Source of the DNA: Annulohypoxylon bovei var. microspora
Lineage: Eukaryota > Ascomycota > Sordariomycetes > Xylariales > Hypoxylaceae
Assembly (NCBI GenBank): GCA_022836615.1
Contig: MU405252.1
Coordinates: forward strand, 62,001 to 126,000
DNA: 64,000 bases
Reading direction: 5' to 3'
The stretch's first letter is position 1; each line of letters opens with the position of its first letter. Below the pieces are notes generated by a model. That model saw nothing but the letters and a program-made list of their open reading frames with translations. It was not told where the DNA came from and did not search any database. Both the position numbers and the translations under genes were made by a program. Below, in pieces: positions 45,736 to 56,817 of the stretch.

Positions 45736-46869
45736 TGGAGGCCCGTTCGTACAACTGTGCATTTTCAATTTTTAGTTTTGGAAAATGGAAGAGGCTATGC
45801 CTAATAAGGTAAGGGGTACATAGGTATGTACTTAAAAATTAATAAAACAGTACTTGGATTAATCGTATGGATAAATGAATAAAGATTTGTTATTTCAAGG
45901 TACATAATATTATTAAGTTTACACCCAAATAACTTTCTTTTCAAAGGGTTTAATTTAAAAGTAAATAGATCTTATTATAGCTCTCAATTAGGCAATTCTA
46001 AAGATATAGATTTCAATAGGTTGCACGTTATATTTTGTACGAAATAAGCTGTTGTATCGCCGCTCCTAATGTTATTGCTGCGACCGGTCGCACGTGACAT
46101 CCCCGAAACGCTTTAATATTAGGTAATACATATCTTACATAATGAGATGCATACTAGGTAGGTACGAAAGTCTGTGCTTATCGATAAGAATTTGAACCAA
46201 TCAAAAAGCCGGCTTAGGTTTAACGAAGGTGGTCTTTATCAAAATCTCTTATCGCGATAATCCCGGATCTCCGCCACAACGATTGATTGGGTGCATCGTT
46301 TTAAGGGTGGGTTTAATTTTCAGCTTTTGAGGTGGCCCGTTCGCGAAAAGGTAATTTTTTGAAAAACAAAAAGCTGGCTCTCGCGCATGGACCAGGTGGA
46401 TGGCAAAAGTGATTACTTAAGGTGCTTACTTAATTGATTCCGTACAAAAGACCCTTAATCTGGGTAATGAAGCAACCTTTGAGGAGATGGCTAAGGCGTT
46501 AGAAAGGAGGCTACGGGTGGCCCAATGGGTGGTTAGACCGGTAGTTGAATCAGTAGTTTTTTCGTCGGATGAAAAAATAAATAAATAGAAATGGGCGATC
46601 GAGGAATCGAACCATGAACCTCCGGCTAAACTCGGGATACCGAGCGGGTGGCTTCGTATATACATATATTCATGCATATACATATATGTATGCGTATATA
46701 CATGTATTTAATAACATTTTTTCGTTACGTAAATATCCATATATTATATAAGTATTTCTTTTTTAAATATAAAGTAGATAAATTTCGCGCGGTTAGGACA
46801 CACCTTACCCTTTTAGGTAAAATTAAAAACTAAAAATTGAAAATGCACAGTTGTACGAACGGGCCTCCA
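45736..46869. mobile_element. 1.1-kb TIR element with TA flanks
   Basis: Perfect 44-bp inverted repeats, 45736-45779 and 46826-46869, with outer ends TGGAGGCCCG. TA flanks both sides (45734-45735 and 46870-46871), fitting a Tc1/mariner-type insertion. The interior is mostly AT-rich, but 46421-46588 is an open frame of coding-like composition (ATFEEMAKALERRLRVAQWV). A Pol III B-box-like word lies at 46603-46613 on the minus strand, and an AT/ATAC repeat at about 46655-46705. No transposase is recognised, so it is a non-autonomous or decayed element. Confidence 0.78.
46590..46650 (-). other. tRNA-like (Pol III B-box) fragment
   Basis: On the minus strand GGTTCGATTCC (46603-46613) is a perfect B-box, followed by T-rich sequence. 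A GAGG/CCTC stem surrounds it, but no full cloverleaf or acceptor stem can be formed. It is at most a tRNA-derived or SINE-like relic. Confidence 0.35.
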
Positions 46870-46871
46870 TA

Positions 46872-47272
46872 AGAACCGAGAATTCGGGAGGAAGTTCGAA
46901 TCGACGCGCATTAGCTTCCGAAGCACAGCGTGGATTATTCGCGTCACACTGTATTAATTACAAAGTGAAGACCCACCTCTGGCTGGGGGTTGGGGTCGCG
47001 GTCGCGCTGATTACGAGAATTATCTCGTCCAAAGCTACGACAATCTAATCAGAATCCCTCAGCTGATTTACCGGCGACATGAAGGCAGTTCGAAACGACG
47101 ATCTAAGTCGCCGGAGTCCTATCACCGGTCATCGACCCTCTTCCGGTGCCGGACCACCCCCGATTCTTCGTGATCATGTAGATATATCAAGGCGAGCTGC
47201 CTCAAGCTTATCAGCATCCATGTATCTATCGCGTAGACTCTCCCACCCCTCTCATATACACTCGCAGCTAAG
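46872..47272. promoter_or_regulatory. Upstream region of the 5-oxoprolinase gene
   Basis: 400 bp between the TIR element and the ATG at 47273. No gene is seen; the pyrimidine-rich 3' part is the likely 5' leader. Confidence 0.4.
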
Positions 47273-50200
47273 ATGGCCGTCGACTCAATCCCCCCACCGG
47301 TCCAACCTAAAAGCGTGAAGTTCGCTATTGGTCAGTTTATTCATGCTTATTTTGTGGCTTGCAGCTAATAATTCCTTTTAGATCGAGGCGGCACCTTCAC
47401 GGACGTCTTTGCTGCTATACCAGGTCGGGAAGACATAGTCCTCAAGCTATTGTCCGTTGACCCTGGTAGTTACGATGACGCGCCAGCAGAAGGCATTCGT
47501 CGAGTCCTTGAGGTTGTCTCCGGACATCCTGTTCCACGAGGTGCTCCGATACCCAAGGACTTCATTCACTCTATTCGAATGGGAACGACGGTTGCTACAA
47601 ATGGTGAGTATCTAGAGCCAGCTCTTCTCTGTACCGAGATTCTAATCGGTTTTAGCACTATTGGAAAGGAAAGGAACCAGACATGCATTCGTGGTCAACC
47701 AGGGGTTTGGTGACTTGTTAGAGATCGGCTATCAGTCGAGGCCAAAATTATTTGACCTCGATATCAGAAAGCCAGAGTTACTCTACGATAAGGTGGTCGA
47801 AGTCTCCGAGCGCATCACTGTCGAAGAATTCGAGGAAGATGTTACAAGAGAGACCCGCCCATCGCTTCAGGAAATCCCAGGTGTTCTTGTGAAAGGCATC
47901 ACTGGTGACATTCTGCGCATCATCCGTCCCCTGGATGAGACGGAAGTGCGCGAAAAGCTATCTCAGATCAAAGAAGACGGTATCGAAACGCTTGCTATAT
48001 GTTTAGCGCATTCGTATATTTACCCATTCCACGAGCAGAGGATCGCAGAAATCGCCAAGGAAATGGGGTTTACCCATGTCTCTACATCTTCTTCGGTTGG
48101 CGCGAACATGATCAAGATGATCTCGCGGGGCAGTTCTGCTTCTGCGGATGCGTATCTCACGCCAGAGATTGTCCGCTATGTATCCGGCTTCGCAAAGGTC
48201 TTTGCCGACGGCAATCTGGACGGCGTATCATGCGAATTCATGCAATCTGATGGTGGACTAGTAAGTCACAAGAACTTCAACGGCCTAAAGGGAATCCTTA
48301 GTGGCCCCGCTGGAGGTGTTGTTGGCCACGCTAGAACTTCCTATGATGGAAATTCCCCTATCGTCGGGTTCGACATGGGTGGTACAAGTACAGACGTCTC
48401 GCGATACGGAGGGGCTTTCGACCATGTATTTGAAACAACAACAGCAGGAGTTTCCATACAGTCTCCACAGTTGGATATTAATACAGTAGCTGCCGGAGGT
48501 GGTTCGATGCTTTTCTTCAGGGACGGACTATTTGTCGTCGGGCCAGACAGTGCCGGAGCTCACCCAGGACCTGCTTCGTACAGAAAAGGGGGACCACTAA
48601 CAGTTACTGACGCAAACCTATTTCTTGGGCGATTGATCCCGGATTATTTCCCCAAAATCTTTGGCCCTAGTGAGGATCTTCCACTAGACATTGATATTGT
48701 GGTGCAGAAGTTTGAGGAGCTTACGGCACGAATCAATGCGGAGACAGGACGCTCAATGACTTCCCTTGAGGTTGCCCATGGCTTTATTGACGTAGCTAAT
48801 GAATCTATGAGTCGTCCTATTCGCGCACTTACCGAGGCTCGCGGATTCGAGACTGGACAACATAACCTTGCGACTTTCGGCGGTGCTGGTGGTCAGCACG
48901 CGTGTGAAATCGGGAAGAAGCTAGGCATCAAAAGGATAGTGATCCACAAGTACTCTAGTATTCTCTCGGCTTACGGTATGGCTCTGGCAGAGGTTGTCCA
49001 GGAAGCTCAGGAACCGAGCTCTGAGATTCTATCTGAGGAATCCCTAAGCCGATTGATGGTCCGGATGCAAGACCTCAGAACAAAGGCCACCCAGAGTCTC
49101 ATTTCGCAAGGAATTCAAGAGGAATTCATCGAACACGAACAGTATCTAAACCTCCGATACCAAGGCACCGATACTAATTTCATGATCCTTACCCCGGTTG
49201 ATGGTGATTGGAGATCGGCGCTCGAGAAAGAGCATTTGAGAGAGCTGTCATTCGTCTTCCCTGGAGACAAGAAGGTACATGTTGATAATGTGCGAGTTCG
49301 TGGGGTTGGAAGAAGCACAGAAGTTAGCCACGACAACTCGAAACTTGTGAAAGAACTAAAGTCTCACGCCGGCTTGGAAGTTCAGGGTGGCGAGGATAAA
49401 ATCGTAATGCTACCATTTACGAGTCTATGAACAATGCTAACCCTCTATAGATGCAAACATACTTTGCTGCAGGCGGCCTGCAACCGACTAAAGTCTTCCG
49501 ACTGAATGAGCTAGCCCCAGGCAGCATCGTATCCGGCCCGGCGATAATCATCGATAACACCCAGACTATAGTAATCGTTCCAGGATCTCAGGCGCGAATT
49601 CTAAGTTCGCATGTTGTTATTGACCTGGTTGACGAAAAGCCTCAGCAGTCCGAAGATGAACACGAGCTTATAGTTGATCCAATCAAACTGAGCATATTCG
49701 GACATCGATTCATGAGTATCGCAGAGCAGATGGGTAGGACTCTGCAGAAGACAAGTATATCTATCAACATCAAGGAACGTCTGGACTTCTCCTGCGCTAT
49801 CTTCAGCCCGGATGTAAGTAGAATCAAGCATTCCATTTTTAAAACTGATAACCTTCCCCGCCCCCTTTTATTTTATTTTACTGACTCTAGTTGTTGAAAA
49901 GGGCGACCTAGTGGCGAATGCACCGCGTAAGTGAATTTAACATACGGCGTAAAGTTATGATTGGAACTAACCTTTCCTTAGATGTTCCCGTTCACCTTGG
50001 TTCGATGTCGTATGCTGTCAAGTATCAACACATTCTTCATCAGGGTGAATTACGACCCGGCGACGTGTTAGTCTCAAATGCCCCGTCTTGCGGAGGTACT
50101 CACCTGCCAGGTATTTTAAGATTAGCATTATCATGATCTCCCGACCATTCTAACGAAGCTTAGATATCACCGTCATCACCCCCGTCTTCGACACAGACGA

Positions 50201-51733
50201 CAAGACAATTTGCTTTTACACAGCTTCTAGGGGGCATCACCTGGACATCGGGGGCTATCGTGGAAATTCCATGCCGCCGTAAGTATGCTCCGAGTAACTT
50301 GATATAAGCGACGATGTTAACATCTAGCCAGTGACTCCACTGAATTGTGGCAAGAAGGCGCCATTATCGAATCCTTCTTCCTAGTTCGCGACAACCACTT
50401 TGACGAGGAGGGAATTGTTAAGATTCTCCTTGAACCTGGGAAATACCCCGAGTGTAGTGGCTCGAGACGGTTGAACGATAATTTGTGAGTTTTCCTTGGG
50501 CCGTAGGCCTAAGAATTAGAGCGTATCGAAGCAAAATCTAACCCCCGGCATAGATCTGATTTGAAGGCCCAAATTGCAGCGAACACCAAGGGTAGCAATC
50601 TCATTAGAGCCTTGATGGAGGAATACTCGAAAAACACAGTTCATTTCTACATGAAGAAGATCCAAGAAAACGCCGAGGTTTCCGTCCGCGGATATTTGAA
50701 ATCCGCCTACAAAAAGTACGGGTCCAAACCGCTGAAGGCAAAGCAATTCTTGGACAATGGCTCTATGATGACCGTCTCAATCACGATAGACGAGAACGGC
50801 TTCGGTACCTTTGATTTCACTGGGACATCCTGCGAGATGCTGTCGAACATGAACGCTCCGCCAGCGATCACATACTCGGCGCTGATCTACACGTTGAGAC
50901 TGCTGATCGGCTCCGATATCCCCCTGAACCAAGGCTGCCTAGCACCGACGAAAGTCATCATTCCCAAGAACTGCTTCCTAAACCCATCGCTAGGCCCAGC
51001 CGTCTGTTGCGGTAACACCCTAACCTCTCAACGTCTGGTAGACCTCCTGCTCAATGCGTTCCAAGCCTCAGCCGGATCTCAGGGCTGCATGAACTGCTTC
51101 GGTTTCTTCGGCAACTGCAAAGACGACTCGGGCGAGCCTCAGAGCGGTTTCGGCTTCGGCTACGGCGAGACGATCTGCGGAGGCAGTGGCGCGGGCCCGA
51201 CCTGGCACGGAGCGAGCGCGGTTCAAATTCACATGACCAATACCAGGACGACCGACATCGAGATCATAGAAAAAAGGTACCCGGTTCTAGTCAACGAGTT
51301 CTCGATCCGAAAAGGCAGCGGCGGGCGCGGCAAGTTCAACGGTGGATGCGGTATCGTCAGAGATTGGTTATGCCGGTATCCACTCACGTATGGCCTCATC
51401 ACCGAGCGCAGGGTCCACCAGCCTTACGGCATGATGGGTGGTGAGCCCGGCGAGTGTGGTGCGAACTTCTGGGTCCAGAGGCAGGAGGACGGCAGCGAGC
51501 GCTGGGTCAACATCGGTTCCCGCGGCCAGATAAACATGAAGGAGGGAGACCGGTGCGTCATCCACACGCCTGGGGGTGGCGGCTGGGGTGTGCCAGATGA
51601 TGAGCTTGACGGAAGCGCGGGGGTGACAAATGGGGTTAATGGAGTAAATGGGACTAAGGAGGCGAAGGTCGCGTATCCACGAGCCACTGGTAGCTTGCAC
51701 GCATATTCAGCTGCTCAGGAGGCATCGTCCTGA
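47273..51733 (+). CDS. 5-oxoprolinase / ATP-dependent hydantoinase (HyuA-HyuB fusion)
   Basis: Cytosolic ATP-dependent ring-opening amidohydrolase: 5-oxoproline to glutamate, or a hydantoin to a carbamoyl acid. Nine exons: 47273-47330, 47382-47603, 47656-49403, 49451-49813, 49902-49926, 49982-50110, 50164-50278, 50332-50484 and 50554-51733; 1330 aa, close to the usual ~1290. The first half is HyuA: DRGGTFTDVFA near 20-30, GTTVATNALLERKGT, GFDMGGTSTDVSR. The second half is HyuB: FSPDGDLVANAPHVPVHLGSM, RGHHLDIGG, late HTPGGGGWG. A 25-bp exon 5 and acceptors at 49901 and 50331 were fixed by conservation. The fused form is typical of eukaryotic 5-oxoprolinases, so this is the safest name. An N-methylhydantoinase-like activity is possible. 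Confidence 0.93.
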
Positions 51734-52107
51734 GTCTCATAGTTAAAAGGGCAGCATACCTTGGTGGTTACCTAGGTCGGTATTCTATATCTTAAGCTCC
51801 CGGGTTATTTCTATAGTTGCATTTAGGTGGGCAGCATTGTCATGTTAATCAATTCACGTTATTATTTCACCTCTAAGGCTCATTTATAATGTAGCACGGG
51901 CAGGAATTCCATCAATTCAGGCAAGTCAATTTTCTATCTGCCTAAGGTACCTAGACATAGCTAACGAGATTTCTAGTCATGTTTGACAAAATTTCAGAAC
52001 TGAGTTAGCTTAGTCATCCATAAGCCCCTAAAATTGGTCCTATGTCACAAAAATTAGAAAATAGGGGTCAAGCATCATTTCTGATTCGATCAACGTGAGT
52101 GCCACAT
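51734..52107. other. Intergenic region
   Basis: About 370 bp of 3' flank of the oxoprolinase gene, including GTTACCTAGGTCGG near 51767 and AAGGTACCTAGAC near 51945. No gene is seen. Confidence 0.4.
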
Positions 52108-52416
52108 TCATCCATGAATTAATGAATTATAAGTTGTTGGAGTTCCAGGAATGCGAAGGGGGATAATGTCTCCAGATGCAGCCGCTTGGCTGTCGGTAGT
52201 TCTCTGCTCAATGCTTTTTTCAGGAATCGGAGAAAGACCGCTCTCAGCGTCACGCTCTCGCTGACGCTTACGAATGATGTGAATGTCGATAGCAACTAGA
52301 ATCCAAGATACCGCCGAGAAAAGAAACAGCAAAGTGACAAATACAGCAACAACTACTTTGCCTTGAGCCTCAATGGCTGGCGATCTTTCGTGGTCGCGAA
52401 TCTGGATCAGATGCAT
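52108..52416 (-). CDS. Possible small single-pass membrane protein
   Basis: Single-exon frame of 102 aa starting MHLIQIRDHERSP. A strong hydrophobic helix (VVVAVFVTLLFLFSAVSWILVA) lies near residues 20-45, followed by RKRQRER and a polar tail. It could be a type I or type III membrane peptide or a last exon; I recognise no family. Just upstream lies a C6-T20 tract on the + strand (A20-G6 in gene direction), which is unusual 5' flank. No upstream exon was found. Low confidence. Confidence 0.35.
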   Translation of the reverse strand: MHLIQIRDHERSPAIEAQGKVVVAVFVTLLFLFSAVSWILVAIDIHIIRKRQRERDAESGLSPIPEKSIEQRTTDSQAAASGDIIPLRIPGTPTTYNSLIHG

Positions 52417-53059
52417 CGTAAATGCCCCCCTTTTTTTTTTTTTTTTTTTTAGCGTTTCTTACCTGATTCTTGTTACAATAAATTTTAATAAATCTACCAG
52501 ATCAAGCAACTTTCACACATTGCGTCGGTGGCAGGCGAATTGGCTTGCGGGGCTAGTGGGCTTTATCTTATGTCTCTAATTGAACAACCGAATTGATAAT
52601 GAACAATGCCCTTGTTTACCTATCTCACTAACATGTAAAGTGGTATCTTTTACACGCTGTCTTTCTACGAATCTACGATGTTCAAACATCATTGTTAGCC
52701 TTACTAACTCGACCCCAATGCTTCGTTAATTACTTCGTAATTGTGTTCCTTTCCAAGAAATCCTTCCCCTCCTACTTTTTTCTGTAGGAGTGCAACTGGG
52801 TCAGCGGAATCGGTCCAACCAATAGCAAGTCTCAATTACCATGTCATATGAACAATTTTAATCCAACAAGGGTGACAAGGCTTCGTAGGGACATAAGTGT
52901 TTATTTTTCAGCTTTGGTGATTTCTCCACTTTATCAATCTCTACGAGGCTTTGATGATAATCATTCCATATCTTTACAAGACAAACGTAAACCCCATTTT
53001 CTAACTTCCTCTTTCAAAAATGAAGGGAAAACGAGTCGACTAGTTGATTGAATATTGAA
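52417..53059. promoter_or_regulatory. Divergent space before the NACHT gene
   Basis: 640 bp with no supported gene. It contains the C6-T20 tract (52425-52450) and AT-rich sequence upstream of the NACHT start. Confidence 0.4.
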
Positions 53060-55633
53060 ATGGACCCACTGACGGCCTTGGGTCTCGTCGGCAATGTTAT
53101 CACGTTCGTAGATTTTAGCTGGAAGCTGATAGCCGGAGCTCGTGAAATCTACGAATCGACAACAGATACAAGCGAAAACAGCCACTCTCTTGAAATATTA
53201 GCAACAAATGTCGCTCAATTAAGTGATGCTATAATTACTGATACCACCACTCCTCGGAACCTCCAAGAGTTGTCGACGGAATGCCGAATACTCGCAAATG
53301 ACCTGCTAGGAGTCATCAATAGGCTAAAGGTGAAAGGAAAACATAAAAGATGGAATAGTTTTATTGTAGCTCTCAGGGAGGTATGGAACCAAGGAAAGAT
53401 CAATAGCCTAGTTGAACGGCTCCAGCGACTACATAGTCAAGTATTGGCGCAAATACAGTTCACCATGCTGTGAGCTCGATCCCTCCACCCCCCCGAGCAT
53501 GATCATACTAAGCTTATATTGCATCATAGAAACCAACAGTCTTCGGTCTTTAGAGAGCTCACAAGAATCGATGAGACGAATAAAAGACTTGACATGGAAA
53601 GGAACCAGACTATATTCGAATTGAAACGTGACATCTTAAGCGGATTAGAGAGACTTGAGGATAGAAGCTCCCAGAAAAGCTTGGAGAACGCAAGCAAACA
53701 AATCCGAGAGTTGAAAGAGGTGGACCCCTCCATGATAGAAGAACTATCGAATAGGTTCCAGAATATCTCCAATTCTATGATTCAACTGAAGGAGCAGGGT
53801 ATGACAACCGTTTCAGACCAAAAGTTTCTTCGCAGCCTATACTTCCAGCGTCTTATGGCTCGCCATGACAAAATCGAAACAGCCCATTCTCAAACCTTTG
53901 AATGGATCTTCGTGGATTCAAAATCCGACGATCAAGCCCCCAGGCGATTTGTGGAGTGGTTGCGCGCAGAGCATGGATCATTTTGGATCCAGGGCAAAGC
54001 GGGCTCTGGAAAGTCTACTCTAATGAAATTTTTAAGGAACCACAACTCGACAACTCGACACCTGCAGTTCTGGGCTGGAACCAATAGACTAGTGAGAGCT
54101 AGTTATTATTTCTGGGCAGCAGGCAACGACTTACAGAAATCCCAAGAAGGCCTATTGCGAGCCCTCCTTTTCGAAATACTTCGAAGTTGCCCAGAACTCA
54201 TCCGACCAGTGAGGGAAACCTCATCTGAGATAGAGGACTGGGTCACGCTTGCTGACCAAGATGCATGGTCGCTCACCTTACTCAAAAAAATGTGCTTTGT
54301 CATAAAGAAGCAGGTGTTACCAGCGAAGTTCTGTTTCTTCATTGATGGTCTAGACGAGTACAAGGGTGACACTCTAGAATTACTAAAGCTTGTTCAAACC
54401 TTCACGGAGTACCCGCACATCAAGATATGTATTTCTAGTCGCCCTTGGGCTGAGTTTAAGCACGCATTTGGGCAGGATACCCCTTGGCAGATCAAATTGG
54501 AAGATCTCACCGCAAGAGATATTCGCCGATATGTACACGACCATCTGAACGGGAATAAGCAATTCAGAGAATTGAAGCAGGATAACATCAGTTATGAGAA
54601 TCTTGCTGACGAGGTAGTCCAAAGGGCTCAAGGCGTATTTCTTTGGGTATTCCTCGTCGTCCGATCTCTCATAGAGGGTTCACAATATATAGACAGCATC
54701 GACCAAATGCGGAAACGCCTCGAAGGATTCCCCAAAGATCTAGAAGACTTCTTCAGACATATGTTGGAGGATATTCCCCCCTTCTATCGTCCGCAGAGTT
54801 CGAGAACTTTTAATATTGCTACGGCTGCTCTCGGACCGCTCCCCTTGGTAATATATGGCTTCGCAGAAGACGTATACAATCAGCCTCACTTTGCTCTCAC
54901 GGCTAATATAAGTCGATTTCCTGAAAAGGAACTAAGGCACAAAATAAAACAAATTCCATATCAGCTGGATGCTCGGTGTAAAGGGCTTCTCGAGGTCGTT
55001 AAAAGAAGCAACACAGAGTCTCTTTATCACACATACGAGGTCGATTTTCTTCATAGGACTGTACGAGATTTCCTCAAAAACTCGGAAGAAGTTCACGAGT
55101 TACTGCAGCAGGATGTTGCAAATCATTTTAACCCTTCATTGACATTATGCCATGCATACCTAGCTGATCTTAAGCTTTCATGGCCAGCTCAGGTTCAAGA
55201 AGAGGGCAAGGATAGCGACATAATGGTAGAGGCTTCGGACACGGCAGATAACACCATTGACCAGATTTTCAATTACGCACAACAAGCTCAGGTGGGGCTC
55301 GCTGATACATCGTTGCTAGACCCTATTATAGATGTGACTGAGAAAGTCTTCGTTGCACGGAATCCTCTAAGGCTTGAAAAAAATGTAAAAGAGGGTGCGC
55401 TTCTTGGAAAAGCCGTAGGATTTGGATTATACGACTACGTTGACCGGAAACTGTCAAAGAGAAAAACAGATTTTGTTCAGAACTCCATGGGCCGACCACT
55501 ACTTGATTTTGTTCTAAGGCCGGGAATGCTCAATCCAAAAATGCTTCAGTTACTCCTCGAGCATGGGCTAAATCCAAATCAGAAGTACGGAAATGGCACT
55601 GTTACAAGGGCTCATATTGAGGGCTTGGAATAG
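53060..55633 (+). CDS. Truncated NACHT/STAND (NLR-like) protein
   Basis: Fungal STAND NTPase, a class involved in non-self recognition and regulated cell death. Exons 53060-53469 and 53530-55633 give 837 aa as the gene now stands. The N-terminal domain starts MDPLTALGLVGNVITFVDF and fits the Helo-like fungal STAND N-terminal domain (about 1-137). The intron has donor GTGAGC and a TACTAAGC branch. A coiled coil follows, then the NACHT core: Walker A GKAGSGKST near 292 and Walker B FFIDGLDEY near 404-412, then a winged-helix-like part, and an ankyrin-like segment (LLLEHGLNPN) at the end. The last ten codons are mobile-element sequence. The rest of the gene lies beyond that element; see the next entry. 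Confidence 0.88.
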
Positions 55634-55777
55634 ATTATATTCATTTTAATAATAAACAGTTTTGACTCTGAGGTCCCTGAAGAAAAGAAGGAAAGGTTGA
55701 TCGAAAGAGGGGAAGTTCAGGTAGTTATAGCCTAAGGAGCTCACGTGATCACGGATCATTATATAATCCGTGTAACA
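55600..55777. repeat. Left 178-bp LTR of the NACHT-gene element
   Basis: Begins TGTTACAAGGG and ends CCGTGTAACA. It supplies the stop codon that now ends the NACHT frame at 55633. Confidence 0.88.
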
Positions 55778-56029
55778 CTAGCTCCTCCTTCTTCAAATGC
55801 TCGTCTCTGAGCATAATTGAAGCAATCTGTAGTCCTTAGGACAATTATAGCTCGGTTTTGAACAATCTGTAATCCTTAGGACGATTATAAAGCTCTCTTT
55901 GATTGATGTTGAATAATCTGCAGTCCTTAAGACGATTATAAAGCTCTTCATCTAAATATTGAGCAATTTACAATCCTTTAGATAATTACAACGCTTAGGA
56001 GGGGTCTGCTTAAAAAGAAACTGTTTATT

Positions 56030-56207
56030 TGTTATAAGGGCTCATATTAAGGGCTTAGAATAGATTATATTCATTTTAATAATAAACAGTTTTGACTCTG
56101 AGGTCCCTAAAAAAAAGAAGGAAAGGTTGATCGAAAGAGGGGAAGTTCAGGTAGTTATAGCCCAAGGAGCTCACGTGATCACGGATCATTATATAATCCG
56201 TGTAACA
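56030..56207. repeat. Right 178-bp LTR of the NACHT-gene element
   Basis: Begins TGTTATAAGGG and ends CCGTGTAACA. It differs from the left copy at six sites, five of them C/T or G/A changes in CpA/TpG context. Confidence 0.88.
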
Positions 56208-56212
56208 GGCAC

Positions 56213-56636
56213 ACTCTGGACCAATTTCCTAAGAGACTGTGCAGACATGCCAAAATTTAGCCAACAAGACTCTACTTACGACGTGATCGGTTTGCTTATT
56301 AGGCATAACGCGGATCTAGAAAGTATTGTGCCTGGTCAAAACAATATTATCCCAGTCTCAGAGCAGACGCAGGTGGTTCGGCGGCAGTATCCGATCCGTT
56401 TTCTGCCCTGGCTACTACGTTCTCGTTCACTGCAATCATCGCAATCAGCAATGCCACTAGCGAGTGGAGTCAGCCTTTCAGTTCTAGTAGCTAACACAAC
56501 CGAGAATGGATGCAAAGCTAGGGATCTAATTGCACATCTCTATCCAACCTTACAGGAGCAGCTACTTGTACAATCACCTCAGCAACATGGTGGATTGAAA
56601 AGCACCTCCTTCCTTCGCAGATATAGGGACAATTGA
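56213..56636 (+). pseudogene. Detached 3' part of the NACHT gene
   Basis: Continues the NACHT reading frame after the inserted element (LWTNFLRDCADM and GLLIRHNADLES, an ankyrin-like stretch), to a stop at 56636. Its phase matches: deleting 55600-56207 and one GGCAC copy (613 bp) joins the halves into a single frame of 967 aa. Because 613 is not a multiple of three, frame rejoining is a real test of the model. No promoter or start codon of its own is recognised, so this part is probably not translated. Confidence 0.82.
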
Positions 56637-56817
56637 AATAGCCATTGAGCCGCTTACCTACCAGGTATGCCAGAGACATGGTCTGTTAACGGATTAGCCA
56701 TCGAAGGTCTGGGTATATCGGAGCTCAGTCAACTCAGTTACACTACTATGATTCAATTTGATGCCTACCTAGGTACCTATTCAGAAAAAGCGATGGGCTA
56801 ACAGACGGTGTGATATG

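Larger units (their letters stand above)
55600..56207. mobile_element. TRIM-like LTR element inserted in the NACHT gene (608 bp)
   Basis: Direct repeats of 178 bp, 55600-55777 and 56030-56207, begin TGTTA and end GTAACA (TG...CA). They are flanked by the 5-bp duplication GGCAC (55595-55599 and 56208-56212), as for LTR retrotransposons. The 252-bp interior has no gene but four diverged copies of a ~33-bp unit (55822, 55862, 55913 and 55963) with a TCCTTAGGA core. The LTRs hold CACGTG and a TATATAA word. Six differences separate the LTRs, all transitions. Too small for an autonomous element. The right LTR fuses to the downstream NACHT gene frame. Confidence 0.9.

Noticed and set aside
46590..46650. 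A real tRNA gene on the minus strand
   Set aside because: Only the B-box and a short stem are present; the acceptor stem and D-arm cannot be formed.
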